The notes below the pieces were generated by a model. The model saw only the letters and a list, made by a program, of their open reading frames with translations, did not search any database and was not told where the DNA came from. Shown here piece by piece: positions 21,600 through 32,984 of a stretch of 64,000 nt of DNA. A program made the translations under genes and the position numbers. Source of the stretch: Eumeta japonica (taxonomy: Eukaryota; Arthropoda; Insecta; Lepidoptera; Psychidae); the NCBI GenBank assembly GCA_005406025.1, contig BGZK01002127.1:1-64000 (forward strand). The letters are read 5' to 3'. Each line of letters opens with the position of its first letter. The stretch's first letter is position 1.

Positions 21600-22745
21600 G
21601 TGAAAAATATTAGTTAGTTGCTTGATACGTTTAATACAATCCCTGAAGTGGAGATGCTCGATGTGTCCAACGTAATATCTAAGTATTTGTAGTTGTGATG
21701 CCATAGAATGGGACCATTTGACATGCGAATGTTAATGGTATTTTCAGGAATGACTTAAATCCTTTTATTCTTACTATAACTAAAGTAAATTGTTGTGGAT
21801 TATTCTTGATTGACCAATAACTACCAGAATTAGAACCATTACGTCAACTCGTCAATGCCCTCCAAAGGCGAAGTTTTATTTGTCCTAAATTGCATCTACT
21901 TAAGTAGAATATGGTTTTGTTAAAGAAGAACGCATGTTGGACGTCAGTTTGTGGTAACGCGAGGTTATTTGTATATATAGAGTACAATAGAGGGGAGATG
22001 GTAAAGCCTTGATGTACCGGATATATCTCAAGGCTCCAAGTTGATAGATCTTTTGGAAGAATATGTGCTTTCGTGGCGAAAAGTGAATTCCCTATTATTA
22101 ATGTAACTGTATATGATCATAATGAGATGTTCTGCTACGTCTATAGTATAAAGTTTGTTTATTAGACTGGCATGCCAAACCCTATCTAAGACCTTCGGCG
22201 CATCGAAAATTACTACTTAATTTGTGTAAGAACACTCCAGTTTGCGTTACGGACTTCCTGCACGCGCGTTGTCACTTTACGTTTGAGGGCGCGCGCAGAA
22301 CCGATTAATAAGATTATCCTTTTATTAGGATAGACGCTTGCGCAGTGCAGAGCTGCGTTTTTAGCTCTCAAAATTTTGAAAACATCCACGGGCAGGTTCC
22401 GATGATCATAGCTTGCCGGCTCCTTCCAGAAGCTGTTCCCGACCACTGACATGATGTAGCCTTATATAACGGTGTCTATATCGTTAGTCGGTTCGATATG
22501 ATTATGCACATTTTGTATGAGGGTGTCGATTTCCTCAAACACAATCACATCCTTTTCCAACCAGTGGTTATTTTTTTCCGATGGGACAATCGTCTAATAT
22601 GAGCCCTAATGTCATGAGAATAGGGCGTTGATCTCAGTTGAAACACTGGACCGTTTCGATGCACATAACTTCAATGACATGCCCTTAGTGACAGAAATAT
22701 CGTGGATATCAGACCTGTACTGAATTTGTGTAGAAAATGAGTCGG
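21600..22745 (-). mobile_element. Jockey-type LINE relic (endonuclease end to RT)
   Basis: On the minus strand the blocks run in Jockey order. The end of the endonuclease is YRSDIHDISVTKGMSLKL then STEINALFS (about 22590-22730). The linker is DYDHRNLP-like, then ILRAKNAALHCASVYPNK and RVQEVRNANWSVL (22213-22450). An internal deletion joins this directly to VIFDAPKVLDRVWHASLINK and YSYINNREF (about 22080-22210). Then comes ISPLLYSIYTNNLALPQTDV (the QGxxLSPLLY motif region, about 21940-22000), with AFFFNKTIFYL where the catalytic FADDTA box should be, so the aspartates are lost. A weak IKGFKSFLKIPLTF-like tail follows (21620-21770). Stops and frameshifts make it dead. Confidence 0.85.
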
Positions 22746-22821
22746 TTATAAAGGCGCGATAACATTAACCTCTAACGCATTTCTGAGATGTGAGGTATTT
22801 GATTACCTTTTTCACTTTTTG

Positions 22822-23110
22822 CTGCAATTTCCGTACGCGTCCTTCAAAGAGCGACTTATTAAGTAATTTAATTTTAGACCAATTACCTGACATGGCCTAG
22901 ATGCAAAATTTTGTTAGCCATCGGAAGCTATACTGTCAAAAAACAATATCATTTTCATTATCGACTCCGGGCCATACTGTAACAAGAGCTACATCTATCG
23001 AGGTGTAATAGCCATTGGGCTATTAACTTTTCCAATCGTTGACTAGGAAACATATCGTCGTCAGAGCCTCTGTTTCTATATCACGTGGTCGGCTGTTTGA
23101 AGGATCACCA
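22822..23110 (+). repeat. Dispersed repeat B, copy 2
   Basis: It begins CTGCAATTTCCGTACGCGTC, then CTTCAAAGAGCGAC, and ends around ATCACGTGGTCGGC, parallel to 20203-20415. It is longer because of an internal insertion containing a GGTGTAATAGCCATTGGGCT-like segment. Confidence 0.7.
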
Positions 23111-23400
23111 AATACATTCAGTACATGTGCATGATTCATCAGAAGTGGCAGCTTACACTGTTACGTGTCGTCCAGTGAAGAAGAGTTCTGGTGGCTCATT
23201 CCACCCATCTCTTTACTTCGTCTCCATCAATCCCTATCCATCAGATATTCCAGTCCTACCCAATAAGCTGGCAACACACTGACGACTCCTTTGGGGTGGC
23301 GAGTGTCCATAGAAGGGAGTGATAATCTACTATTCGATAGCTCACCTGCTCCTTTGCCTGATTACGTCTGATCACTTTCGTATTGAAATAATAGTCGTAA
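23111..23400 (-). mobile_element. Interspersed repeat fragment, family uncertain
   Basis: On the minus strand it reads CAGGCAAAGGAGCAGGTGAG, then ATGGACACTCGCCACCCC, then GTGTTGCCAGCTTATTGGG. These phrases resemble those in noncoding parts of lepidopteran LINE/SINE repeats as I remember them. A 65-codon plus frame (23085-23282) lies within it and is probably not a gene. Confidence 0.4.
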
Positions 23401-23924
23401 ATGGTTTATAAACTGTAATTTTATAACTTGATTGCCTTTTCAATACTGATGGTCAGGCATTATTGGGATATGCGGTTTTCTTAATGTCAATCGAAGTATG
23501 ATCGTCCAGCTTTCAAAACTAAGGGTCAGTGTTTCTTATATTTAATTTGTTGAGTATATATGGAAGAAAACGGGAAGTTTATAGTAAGGGAACAAAAACT
23601 ATCTGGGATACGGTCATTAATGCATTAACCATCACAATTTTAAATATGGATATGTATTAAAAAGCAGCAAGCCGTTTACTTTCTTTGCAATTTTTCTTAT
23701 TCAAATAAAAATTTATGAAAAAGAAAACAAATTTTGTGTTCAGAAGAAAATTAATAAACTGTTTATGCTTTTCAATTAATTGTCAATAAGCACTTGATAG
23801 GTCGCTGCTTGAAATGACTCGGTCTCTTTTTACCCTAACAACACAATAACTATTCTGTTGGGACCGTACACGCCTTGTTATTAGGGACTTTAATTCCTGA
23901 ACTTAAAGGTTTGGTGCTTAATAT

Positions 23925-24419
23925 TGTTGCGAATTACGCTCGCGAGCTGAATAAATGGAAAGTAAAAAATAATTCCCCTGAAATGAGTATATTCGAGAAA
24001 CTAATCTATAACGTAAACAACTCCATCCTTGCGCGCTTTGTCTTACCTACATTGCTTCTGCACACGCGTATTTTGAATACATTTTCTTTTTTTATAGAAT
24101 ACTTTGAGAGTGGAATAAATTTTGTTGTTTTATGTCGGATGAAACATGTTTCCGTCTTGTTTGTTGTAAATAATTGTTCGCACTCTTGATTCCGACTTGC
24201 TTTCGGGACAATAACAAGTTCGAATATTGGCAGTCAGTTTTATTTCGGCGATCGGTACATTCACAAGCCGAGTGTGATCAACTACAAGTGTTCAAGTGGT
24301 TCCTTAGTGATTTATTGTAACACTGTGTTTTTAAATATATTTACGCTGTCTACTTTTCTATGTGTTGTCTTTTCATCTGATCTCAATCCTTGAACCCTCT
24401 ATAGGGTCATTACGTAACA
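23925..24419 (+). mobile_element. Possible solo LTR
   Basis: The segment starts TGTTGCGAATTACGC and ends ATTACGTAACA, giving TGTT...AACA ends about 495 bp apart. Inside is an initiator-like GTCAGTTTTATTTCGGCGAT at 24234, as at the start of R in insect gypsy-like LTRs. Flanking tetramers ATAT and ACAT match at three of four positions. No primer-binding site or second copy was found. The 104-codon frame at 23875-24189 crosses it and is probably fortuitous. Confidence 0.3.
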
Positions 24420-27400
24420 ACATAAATATTAGAAATATCGAAATTCAACACCACAATTACCTACAACTTCACATAATTTACCGTTCTCTTCCCAGCAGCG
24501 CAAAATAATAGGCGTCTTTCTTGTTTTCTAGTTTTTCCGTAAGAGGCTTCAACTTTTCTTTACTTGTATAGATATACAGGAGAAAGTTACAAGTAACAAT
24601 ATTTTTTTTTAGAACTGAATTAAATAATTGTGAAATTACGAATTGAACATAAAATATAATATTTAAAGTAATTGAACGTACAACAGCACTCTGTCTTTTT
24701 TTATTGCAAAATGCTTACTGTACCCGGAAATAAATGGTGCATTTTAATATATTTACGCACCAGTTATCATTATTAAAACGCGACATTCTGCGGATTGTTC
24801 CGAGAAATAATATTGTTTTTTTTCCGCTGGGGTTCGCTGTTTCAAAGGAATTTTCGTGTCTAAGGCCGAGTTATTTATTTAAGGAAAAGCGAAATGGTTT
24901 GTCATTTAATCTACTCAAAACGAAAAGTTAATTCCCAGTAAACAACTCTACGCTTTGGCACAGTGGACGAGTTTAACGACCAATTGAAAATGCGCTTAAT
25001 TTAATACTAGATGGACATTTTTCTTAAGATTTAGGACCTAAACATAAACCGTAATCAGCTGCTTAGTGAAAATCTTTTATAAACATGTAGATTCTAATGA
25101 GTTACGAAATCACCAAATTTCTAACTTATATAACCTGAATGATATACTTAAGTTGGAAATTTATAGTTAATTAATTTTTTTTACTTATGTCTGAACTTCG
25201 TGTAGCCGTTTTTAAGAAATTAAATAAAAGAATTTCATGAAGGGAGTATGGAATCCAGAAAATAAATAGCCTAATAGCATATGATATACTATTGCGCTTT
25301 GAGTGGTCAAAGTTCCAAACCGTTACATTCAGCAGTTTTTAACAGATGACCGGACAAAGATACAAATCGTTATATATAGCTGTCCGTAAAACTATAAAAA
25401 GTGACCGGAATTTTCGTCGCTGGACAATTTTAAGCGGTCGAGCTGCAAGAATTGAATTGGTTTTTAATTATTAGAGTAGCAAGTACATTACAATAAATTA
25501 TGTTTTGATTAACTACGCGAAACAAAATATTTGGTTATTTATTTTATGTCTTATATAGAACTAAATTAAAGATTACAACCTTTTAATTTCACCTTCTCGT
25601 TAGTCTAATATTTATAAGGTAGGGCTAAAAGCGTCAATGTATTATGGTTCGTTGTCTTTATAATACCAGATCTGTATTGAAAATCTGTATACTTTTTTTA
25701 TTTCTTTAAATGATTTCGTAATGCTAAATCAATTTTACATTTTAAACCTTCTTTGTTTTTATAAGAAAAAAAATCTTTTATTGTTGTAACAAAAAGTCTT
25801 ATTTACCTGAATTAAAAAATGAAGAGATGATGTAATTTAGAACTCAAATGATATTGTCCATTTAAAAATAATATTAGTAACAATTATGTAAGAACAGAAA
25901 ACATCCTTTTAATACTAAATTTACTGTACAAAGTGATATTCCCTGCCTAAGGGGTCACCGTTATTTTCAGACAAGTTTCCCCGGCGCTAATCAATATTCG
26001 ATAAGCAAGCTGGAACTTTCAGAATCTGTAATTCATGTTTTACGAACTGAAATAACTGTAGCTAAAATATTTAACCTTTTTTATATAAAATTGTGACATA
26101 TTTATAAAAATTACCTAAGATAATTATTAATAAATTTTCGTCTCTAAAATTTCTAGTTTAGAAAATTTTAAACTATTAATAACTATCAAATTAACTATTA
26201 AACAATAATTTAACATAGAAATATTGTCCACAAATTATTCGGTAGGCTCAAGGTAAAAATATAAATATTAAATTTTGTTAGTATTAGTTAATTAATTAAT
26301 ATTAGTTTTTGAGAGATGTTTCATTCATATTTTATAAAAAGTATAAACATTCGCGGGGAGTTTTAGGTCTGGTTCAATTTAAAATATCGGTGAAACTTAT
26401 ATAATATAAGTTTCGGTCCCTTAGGCGCTGTTCGGATATTGTTACGACAACTTCGATGATAATTTTTAATACCCGTTAAACATCTTTTAGAGATGAAAAT
26501 TTTCTTGCTTTTCTGTCAGCATTTTTAAGATTTTATTTATAAAACAAAAAACACCCACAATGTTTAACAGGCAAAATATTTTTTTTGTTTTCGTATATTT
26601 AGTTGTTATTAAGAGACAAATTTCATAAACTATTTTGCTGTTAATGGACTTAATATCGCGGGAATTATGAAATAGCTTTCGTTGGTCTTAATTGTTGATA
26701 ATTAATCTTTTAAGGAACTACTACGATTGATCTTATGAATAAAATCTTGTTATTGTCGTATTTTCAAAGTTTCAATTTCGTGTTTTATATAAATAAAAGT
26801 CAATTGAATACGTAAATTGGTACATGTTTTATAAACAATTACTAAACAATATGTAAAAAAATTTTTTTCAAGAGTTTTTGTTAAAAGTTTTTAGCATATA
26901 CAGTATAAAAATTAAAGTTGGGAGACATTTTCCAAACAGTTTTGATGCTTGATACTAGATACTAGACTTATTTCGAATGCATGGACATGGATTGAAGACT
27001 TTTATGTTTTATATCTAATGGTTCCCCTTTTCAAAATAATAATAATCATCATCGTCGACATCATCAATATCATCATCATCATCGTTCCCTTCTTGATATC
27101 GATTCCGATCTTATTCTAGTTCCGATCTTGGTCCCGCTCATGATACCAATATTCAATTTACAATTCGATTTGAAAGATTTAAATTGTTTAGAATATGAAG
27201 TAATTTAAATAATTCAAATTAAAGCCCTGTGGGAAAAATCGCGGTCCAAAACTATTCTCTTAATAAATATGGAGGTATCATTTACTTCTTTACATACAAA
27301 CTGTGTCACAGTGTCAATGCGTGTTCCGTAATTATTTTAGATAGGTTTATGAAAATGAGATACATTGTTCTTTTGGTAAATCAACCTTTAATTTATTAGA

Positions 27401-28470
27401 AACATATTTTTGCACAAAAAACGAATACATAAATTTTTTTTAAATGTGAAGAAAATATAAATTTTTCTCCATACAAATTTTGTACCTCCGTGACCCCTTC
27501 GGACATGTATTTTCGAAAATAATGATCCACTATTTAAAAAGTTGAAAAAATAAAAATTATTTTATATTTTTGAAATTTATATTCACAGTATCAAAAAATG
27601 TTTAGTCATATAAATTTTACCATCCATTTTCAATCCTTTAGTGACGAAATTTCAGTCTTAAGGTAATTAAGGGCATTCTCTCCAGATTTCAAATAATTAG
27701 ACTCTCTAGTTTAGTCTAGATTTTGTTGAATGAGTTAAAGCAGACAATTTTGTATGTGTAGAAAACAGGCATCGTACACTGGTGATATAGTAAAGGTTTG
27801 AACCAATGCCGCTGAAGGCAAGCAAATCAAAATATTTATTGGTATAGTCTTTTTTTTATTATAATAATGTTCATTAAATATTTCTTGATGCTTTTTTAGT
27901 TCTTTCATTACAAAACGTTTAGTTTACATCGCTTCAGTGATCAATAATCCATCTATGCTAATACAAACTTATAATAATTTCGAAGACATAAAAATATATA
28001 TTAAGAGTTCACCATTAAATGTGTAAATTGGGCGTAGAAAATTTTCAGAATTACTCCACAATAGGTACAGGTCGGTCTTCCAAAAAAAAAAAGTAAGCGC
28101 ACTTTTCGAGAATTTTAAGCACATAATGACGCCATAATGGCTTCAAAGAGAGCTTTCAAATATCTGCTACCCACTTGTAAAGCACTGGTTTGTGTATTAA
28201 GCTGTCCCATCTTCAATGGACACTTATAAGATGGAGTATAGAGGAGCTGATTTCCTGCCAAATTATAAGAAACGTTGTCATCAATTTTTTAAAGTTAAAA
28301 TTGTCTCTCAATTTACGTCATTCTGAAAAAAACCTCCTTTTCAACACCTATTTTTTTGTTAGCTTGTGTAAAAAAAAACCTTATTTATTATTTTTATTAA
28401 AAGTTCACTTTGAATCCATTTATTAAAGTGCGGATTATTTCTAGCATTATGTTCTAGTTCTCAAAAACGT
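24420..28470. other. Long AT-rich stretch, no gene seen
   Basis: No open frame, transposase or splice pair is convincing over 4 kb. It includes a trinucleotide run (27041-27085) and an inverted-sense pair of GGGGTCA/TGACCCC-like phrases (about 25950, 27490) that look like repeat remnants. Confidence 0.5.
27041..27085. repeat. AAT/ATC trinucleotide microsatellite
   Basis: AATAATAATAAT is followed by imperfect ATC repeats, ending ATCATCATCATCATCG. Confidence 0.9.
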
Positions 28471-28474
28471 AACA

Positions 28475-28690
28475 GAATAAATTAATAAATGATATCGGAA
28501 ACTTGGATAAATGAGTGGATGCTATTTATTCAAAAAAGTTCAACGTTTCTTTGGTTCATTTCCCACTTCATCAGGAAATTCTGGAATGCATAGTTACAAA
28601 TAACCAGATAATCATGGCATGTACATAAAAAAATTATAATAATTATACCAAAACAATTCCAATTATTAATAATAATAACAATAGAATATA
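28475..28690 (+). repeat. Left arm of a long inverted repeat pair
   Basis: It contains GATATCGGAAACTTGGATAA, TTTCTTTGGTTCATTTCCCA, CTTCATCAGGAAATTCTGGA and CAAAACAATTCCA in order. All of it recurs in reverse complement at 30410-30640 with moderate divergence. Confidence 0.9.
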
Positions 28691-29235
28691 TTCATGTACC
28701 ACCACCCTACCTACGACTTTGTGGCGAGCTCAAACGGATGCTCTGAAAAAAAAAAACAACTCAAAATTCGCCCTGGAAAAAAAAGGTACCCATTTTATGA
28801 AAGCTTTGTAAATGTATCATACAAGGTATTTGCTACAAGGTTTAGTTAAAAATGGCCATATTTTTAATGCCTCGGTGTGAAAATTTGTATTGCACAGTGA
28901 CAATGGCTCTAAATATACACCTTTGCTAAAGTATCTTCTCTCCACTTCCGCAATTGTAATTCTTTTTTAAACACTTTAAAATATTATTGTTACACTTATT
29001 ACGCCACATTTAATATCTAGTAATATCTGAAATAGCAGAATTCACTTGTGATATTTTAAGTGTCACCTCCCTTTCGTGCGTCTTTCCTAATTTTTTCCAA
29101 GTTTAATGAGTTCTAAAGTAATTAAAGATCCATCTGATAAAGTCGGAGGGGCTCTCCAGACGTTTTTATACTGAGAACTTTGTAACTATCTCTCAGTTGC
29201 TTTAATTTATTGTAAGAGATATAAAACCTAATAAA
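28691..29235. other. Unassigned stretch between repeats
   Basis: AT-rich, with A runs at 28747-28757. No gene seen. Confidence 0.45.
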
Positions 29236-29239
29236 AAAA

Positions 29240-29800
29240 ACAGGACAAGTGCGAAATAGGACTCGCAACTTAAAGGTTTTGTACAAATTTAATTATACAT
29301 TTTGCCTGTTATAGATACCGATATTGGTGAGATATCAGTTCTGGAAATTCTGAAACTGATATTGTTTTTCTTTTATTAAAAAAATAAATTTACAAATAAA
29401 GAAATCCAAATTTTTGGATATCTTAATTTTTCAGAATACGAACCTCAATTTTTTCTTATACATCGGTCGGCCTCATGTGTCAATCAACTGTAAACGTCAG
29501 TTTGTAATATCAAATCATTTTTTTTGTGTACAACATAATTACACATTGACAATATACACATTTTTTTTACGATTTGTACTTTTAAAAATGTACATCAAAC
29601 AGAATTGTAAATTTTTATTGGGGCGATTTGGAAGCTCAATTTTTTTTTCGTTTCTATGGAGACCTAAATGTTTTATATTGATTTCAACTCGGCAACTTTA
29701 CGCATACCTGAGAAAAAGGATCTTGACAGACAGACAGATAACATGTGTTGTTGTAGGGTTGCTTTTTGAGTTAAGGAATCCAAAAAAATATTTCTCTTAC
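29240..29800 (+). mobile_element. Lepidopteran-type interspersed repeat (GGACAAGTGCGA...CTGAGAAAAAGGATC)
   Basis: It opens with AGGACAAGTGCGAAATAGGA then CTCGCAACTTAAAGG, a decayed form of the familiar ACAAGTGCGAGTCGGACTCGC start. It carries GGAAGCTCAATTT and ACTCGGCAACTTTACGCATA, then CCTGAGAAAAAGGATCTTGA before a CAGACAGACAGA run, and ends near GTAGGGTTGCTTTTTGAGTT. The plus frame of 141 codons (29414-29839) lies within it and opens with TTG. It is phenylalanine-rich and I do not treat it as a gene. A fragment of the same family lies at 59935-60010. Confidence 0.6.
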
Positions 29801-29882
29801 GTCAGAATTAAATTTACGTATCTCGTAATTTTTACATAAGAACTTTAATTCTAGGGTGGCAAAAGCCTAAAAACTTCTAAAG

Positions 29883-30052
29883 CACCTTCATCCGAACATC
29901 GGCGTAGTCGGACAGAGATGTCCACTCCTGGACTCGAGCGTCTTCTATAAATACTCCGTGAACGGATCACCGGCGTTCTGCACCGAACAAATTCTCGTGA
30001 CCCTTGTCAAGCTGTCGGCCCGCCGGACGTACGCCGCACGCCGCGGCTTCCG
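29883..30052 (+). other. GC-rich exon or promoter island ending in a consensus donor
   Basis: This 170-bp CpG-rich block stands out sharply and ends in TTCCG|GTGAGT (donor at 30053), a consensus 5' splice site. Two readings are possible. First, an internal exon after CTTCTAAAG (29882), open in one frame for 56 codons (starting HLHPNIGVVGQRCP, containing VFYKYSVNGSPAFC). Second, a noncoding first exon driven by TATAAATA at 29946-29953, with a start near 29976. The peptide is not recognised, and no ATG lies between the TATA box and the donor. It sits inside the 28475/30640 inverted repeat. Confidence 0.45.
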
Positions 30053-30106
30053 GTGAGTGGACGCCATGCGAGTACCTTCCTTTTTTCGGCGGTTATCGGT
30101 TTCGGG

Positions 30107-30114
30107 TATAAATA
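30107..30114 (+). promoter_or_regulatory. TATA box candidate in GC-rich context
   Basis: GGGTATAAATAAGGGCGG shows a perfect TATAAATA flanked by G/C-rich bases. The predicted start is near 30137. It lies 161 bp after an identical TATAAATA at 29946, so the island may carry alternative starts. Confidence 0.35.
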
Positions 30115-30409
30115 AGGGCGGCGTCTAAATAATTAATTAAAACGGTTGTATGTGCGACACGAATACCTAATTGACGAATTAAGAGTGATAAGTGTGAATA
30201 GTATTTAGATAAGTAAATTGTAACAAAAAGAACAAATGACCATCGTATGGAATTGGATCTGATTTTCCTTTATTGCACATCGACTTGGTATCATGGACCA
30301 GAATCCTCAAAGAGCATGTTAACCTCAAAAATAAATATATAATTTTTTGTATTAATTATTTGTTAATCGTATCTTACATGCATGATAAAACAGTTATTTA
30401 AAAATTTAT

Positions 30410-30640
30410 TCTGCGATAGAAATAATTATTATAGGTTTTTATTAATTTCTGGAATTGTTTTGGCACGATTATTATAATTCTTTTATGTACTTGTCACGAT
30501 TATCTAGCTATTTATAACTATGCTTTCAAGAATTTCCTGATGAAGTTGGAAATGAACCAAAGAAAAGTTGAAATTTTTAAATAAATAACATCTACTCATC
30601 TATCCAAGTTCCCGATATCATATATTAAGTTATTCAGCTA
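30410..30640 (-). repeat. Right arm of the long inverted repeat pair
   Basis: The reverse complement of this segment matches 28475-28690 block for block (CTTCATCAGGAAATTCTTGA, TTGGTTCATTTCCAACTTCA, GATATCGGGAACTTGGATAG). The arms are about 0.2 kb and enclose about 1.7 kb. Confidence 0.9.
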
Positions 30641-30915
30641 TTATATTTGTAAAAAATACATTACCTTACGTGAAATGAAAAATCTTTGTGCTCGATGAAT
30701 AAGTTCAACCGAAGTGTTGAATTCATACAGAACATTAATGACATTACAATTTATCGGTTCTATATTAAGTGACGTCATGAAAATTTCTCAATGAGACCTT
30801 TCCTATCGTATCTTTTAGGAGTGTCTTAAAATCCTGATAATAATTATGAGGCGTTGGAGGCTTTGAGATCGCGGGGGCCGACGGGCGAGTAAAAATACAG
30901 TCGCGCTTGCTTCAC

Positions 30916-31071
30916 CGATCGTATAGGAAATCTTCATACATATTTTCCGGAATTTCCTCTTCTGCACTGCTCAGCAATACTTCATGCCGCCCTCGTATCT
31001 CAGAGCTATATTGGAGTACTGGAATTGCTTCGTTTCTTTCAGATATAGCAGTTCTACTCACGCCGCTACCC
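30916..31071 (-). CDS. Candidate internal coding exon (symmetric, phase 2)
   Basis: On the minus strand an acceptor TTGTAGCAG lies before GGGTAGCGGC and a donor CG|GTGAAG lies after GATCG. The 156-bp exon (159 with the alternative NAGNAG acceptor) is a multiple of three and keeps one frame. Its peptide is charged and protein-like, containing RTAISERNEAIPVLQYSSEI and, near the end, EEEIPENMYEDFLYDR. GC-rich DNA extends to 30845. The polypyrimidine tract is weak, which lowers confidence. The opposite strand is also open but reads as serine- and leucine-rich shadow. Family not recognised. The acidic, tyrosine-containing end would suit a cytoplasmic tail, which is a guess. Confidence 0.4.
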
Positions 31072-31109
31072 CTGCTACAAGTTCTATGGATACGCCTTTT
31101 TCGCACAAT

Positions 31110-31780
31110 ATTACATTTTTAGATAATAGAATTATTTTAAAACATTTAATTATTTTTAAAAAGTACCTCTTTTATGTAAGAAACGCCTATTGTAACATCT
31201 GATACTGCATAAACGATACGTTCTTATTTGTAGTTTTATGAAACAAAAATAATTATTAGTCGTTTATACGAGTATTATTATTTGTATTTGATGACTTTCA
31301 CGATATTACATGATGTTCATAGCGCTGTGGATTATTCACAGCTCCATGGACGTGTAACACTTTCCTAATCCTGTGAAGTGAACAAGGTAATTGTAAAAAT
31401 ATTGAGAATACAAATTGTTAATATATTATACAGATATAGAAATAAACTGACTCTTTGCTTTACCCTTCAACATTCCAATCCATAAGTTTTACATACTCTT
31501 TATACTTTCAAATCGCCATATATATAATTTTATCCAATTTACCTTCCCGACATGTTTGCAATAACATAATTATCTAAAACTTCCTTATTGAAATTCGAAT
31601 TCATATATAAATATTCTCATAAAGGAAAGGTAAGTTATCATACTAATTAGGGACATTAACTAGAAAGCTTAAAGTTATAAAAAAGTTAAAGAAGGACGGA
31701 ACTTTTAGTCATTTCCAAAAAGGACAGACATTAATCACAGTAATTATGTTGAAAGACTTTATTTTTACAAGCTTTCACTG
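31110..31780. other. AT-rich stretch, no gene seen
   Basis: Nothing recognised. Confidence 0.5.
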
Positions 31781-31784
31781 AATT

Positions 31785-32871
31785 TTATTCATACTAATAT
31801 CATAAATGCGAAAGTATCTCTGTCTGTCTGATTATTTATTACGTTTTCATGCCTAAACCAGTCTACCGATTTTAATGAAATTTGGCTCGAGAATATTTTG
31901 ACGCCAGGGAATGGATATAGGCTACTTTTTGTTTGTTAGTCTGTCTGTTCGTTTGTATGTTTTTAATAGCTTATTAATAGCTAAACCGATTTGAATGAAC
32001 CGTATGAACTGTGTTTTAATGAACACATAAATTTGTTGTACATAATTTACTGTCTCTTTACCTTTCTGTCTGTCTACTTATTACTTGACAATGACTTAAC
32101 CAATTATTATGATATTAAAAAAAACTGCAAGAATTCATCATCACTTAGTTAGGTTACTGTTTTTTTTTTTGTATGTTTATTTGCATGACTCTTTATAACT
32201 AGTAGTCATAAAAGTCATTAATTTTAATTTGTTTCGTCGGCCATGATTATTATTTGCTTTGTTTAAAGAAGGAGCTGTGCTAGAATGGGCGTTAGGAATT
32301 TAGACACAGAGAGGAGATGAAGGTTTGTTGAGGGAGCGCGAAATAGAGCGAAAGCAAAAGTAAGAAAGATTGTCATCAATCTGATTATAAGTATGGAATA
32401 ATAATAATGGTTTTAAAAAATCATAGTAAATTAAAACGACCAATAGGGCTTTTGGATTATATTTTTAGCTAGTATTATGATATTACAAATATGATATGTC
32501 GTGACGATGTTTAGTTTTTCACAATTCAAGTAAGGTTTACATAAAATTTAGCACACGCCGAAAATATTTTCTGGATAATGCTCATGATATTTAATACCTC
32601 ACACTCATCATTTTATTATGCATTAGAGTATAAAAAACCGGAATCAATATCGAAAGCGGGATCGATATTACAATCGATAATGATAGCGCAATCGAAAAAG
32701 AGAGGAACGTAGCGTTGAAATAGAAAACAAAACCAAATCAGAACTAATTGCGAAATTGAAACTTACATTGAAAACAGGATCGGATTGGTATTGATGATAA
32801 CAATACTGCTCAATATAGAAAAACAGTAAATTATGATGTCCACGCGGGCAGAGCCGCAGACAGACGCTAGT
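31785..32871 (+). mobile_element. Helitron-like / non-autonomous element, about 1.1 kb
   Basis: It starts at CATACTAATATCATAAATGC with a CTCTGTCTGTCTG run and ACCGATTTTAATGAAATTTG. Two further head-like sub-repeats follow (31925-32000 and 32050-32115). The 3' part is a GATCG-rich degenerate stretch (32640-32790), and the end is CCACGCGGGCAGAGCCGCAG before GACGCTAGT at 32863-32871. A CTAG|T terminus without inverted repeats suits Helitron-type elements, and this head and tail are typical of Lepidoptera. The homologous inverted copy at 62970-63980 shares both ends and the middle. The minus frame 32668-32895 is a shadow. Confidence 0.7.
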
Positions 32872-32984
32872 AAGCATATATGAATATATCAGCATATGTA
32901 TGTACGAATTTTAAACTTTGATTGATTGATTGAGATGAATACTTGCATACACATAACCGGATTTACAGTTACAATGCGGCGACA

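Noticed and set aside
20203..23110. Reading repeat B copies as LTRs of one retrotransposon
   Set aside because: No TG...CA ends, primer-binding site or gag-pol on the matching strand; the internal LINE is of another class and on the minus strand.
29414..29839. 141-codon plus-strand open frame
   Set aside because: It opens with TTG, is phenylalanine-rich from AT-rich DNA, and lies within an interspersed repeat with recognisable noncoding phrases.
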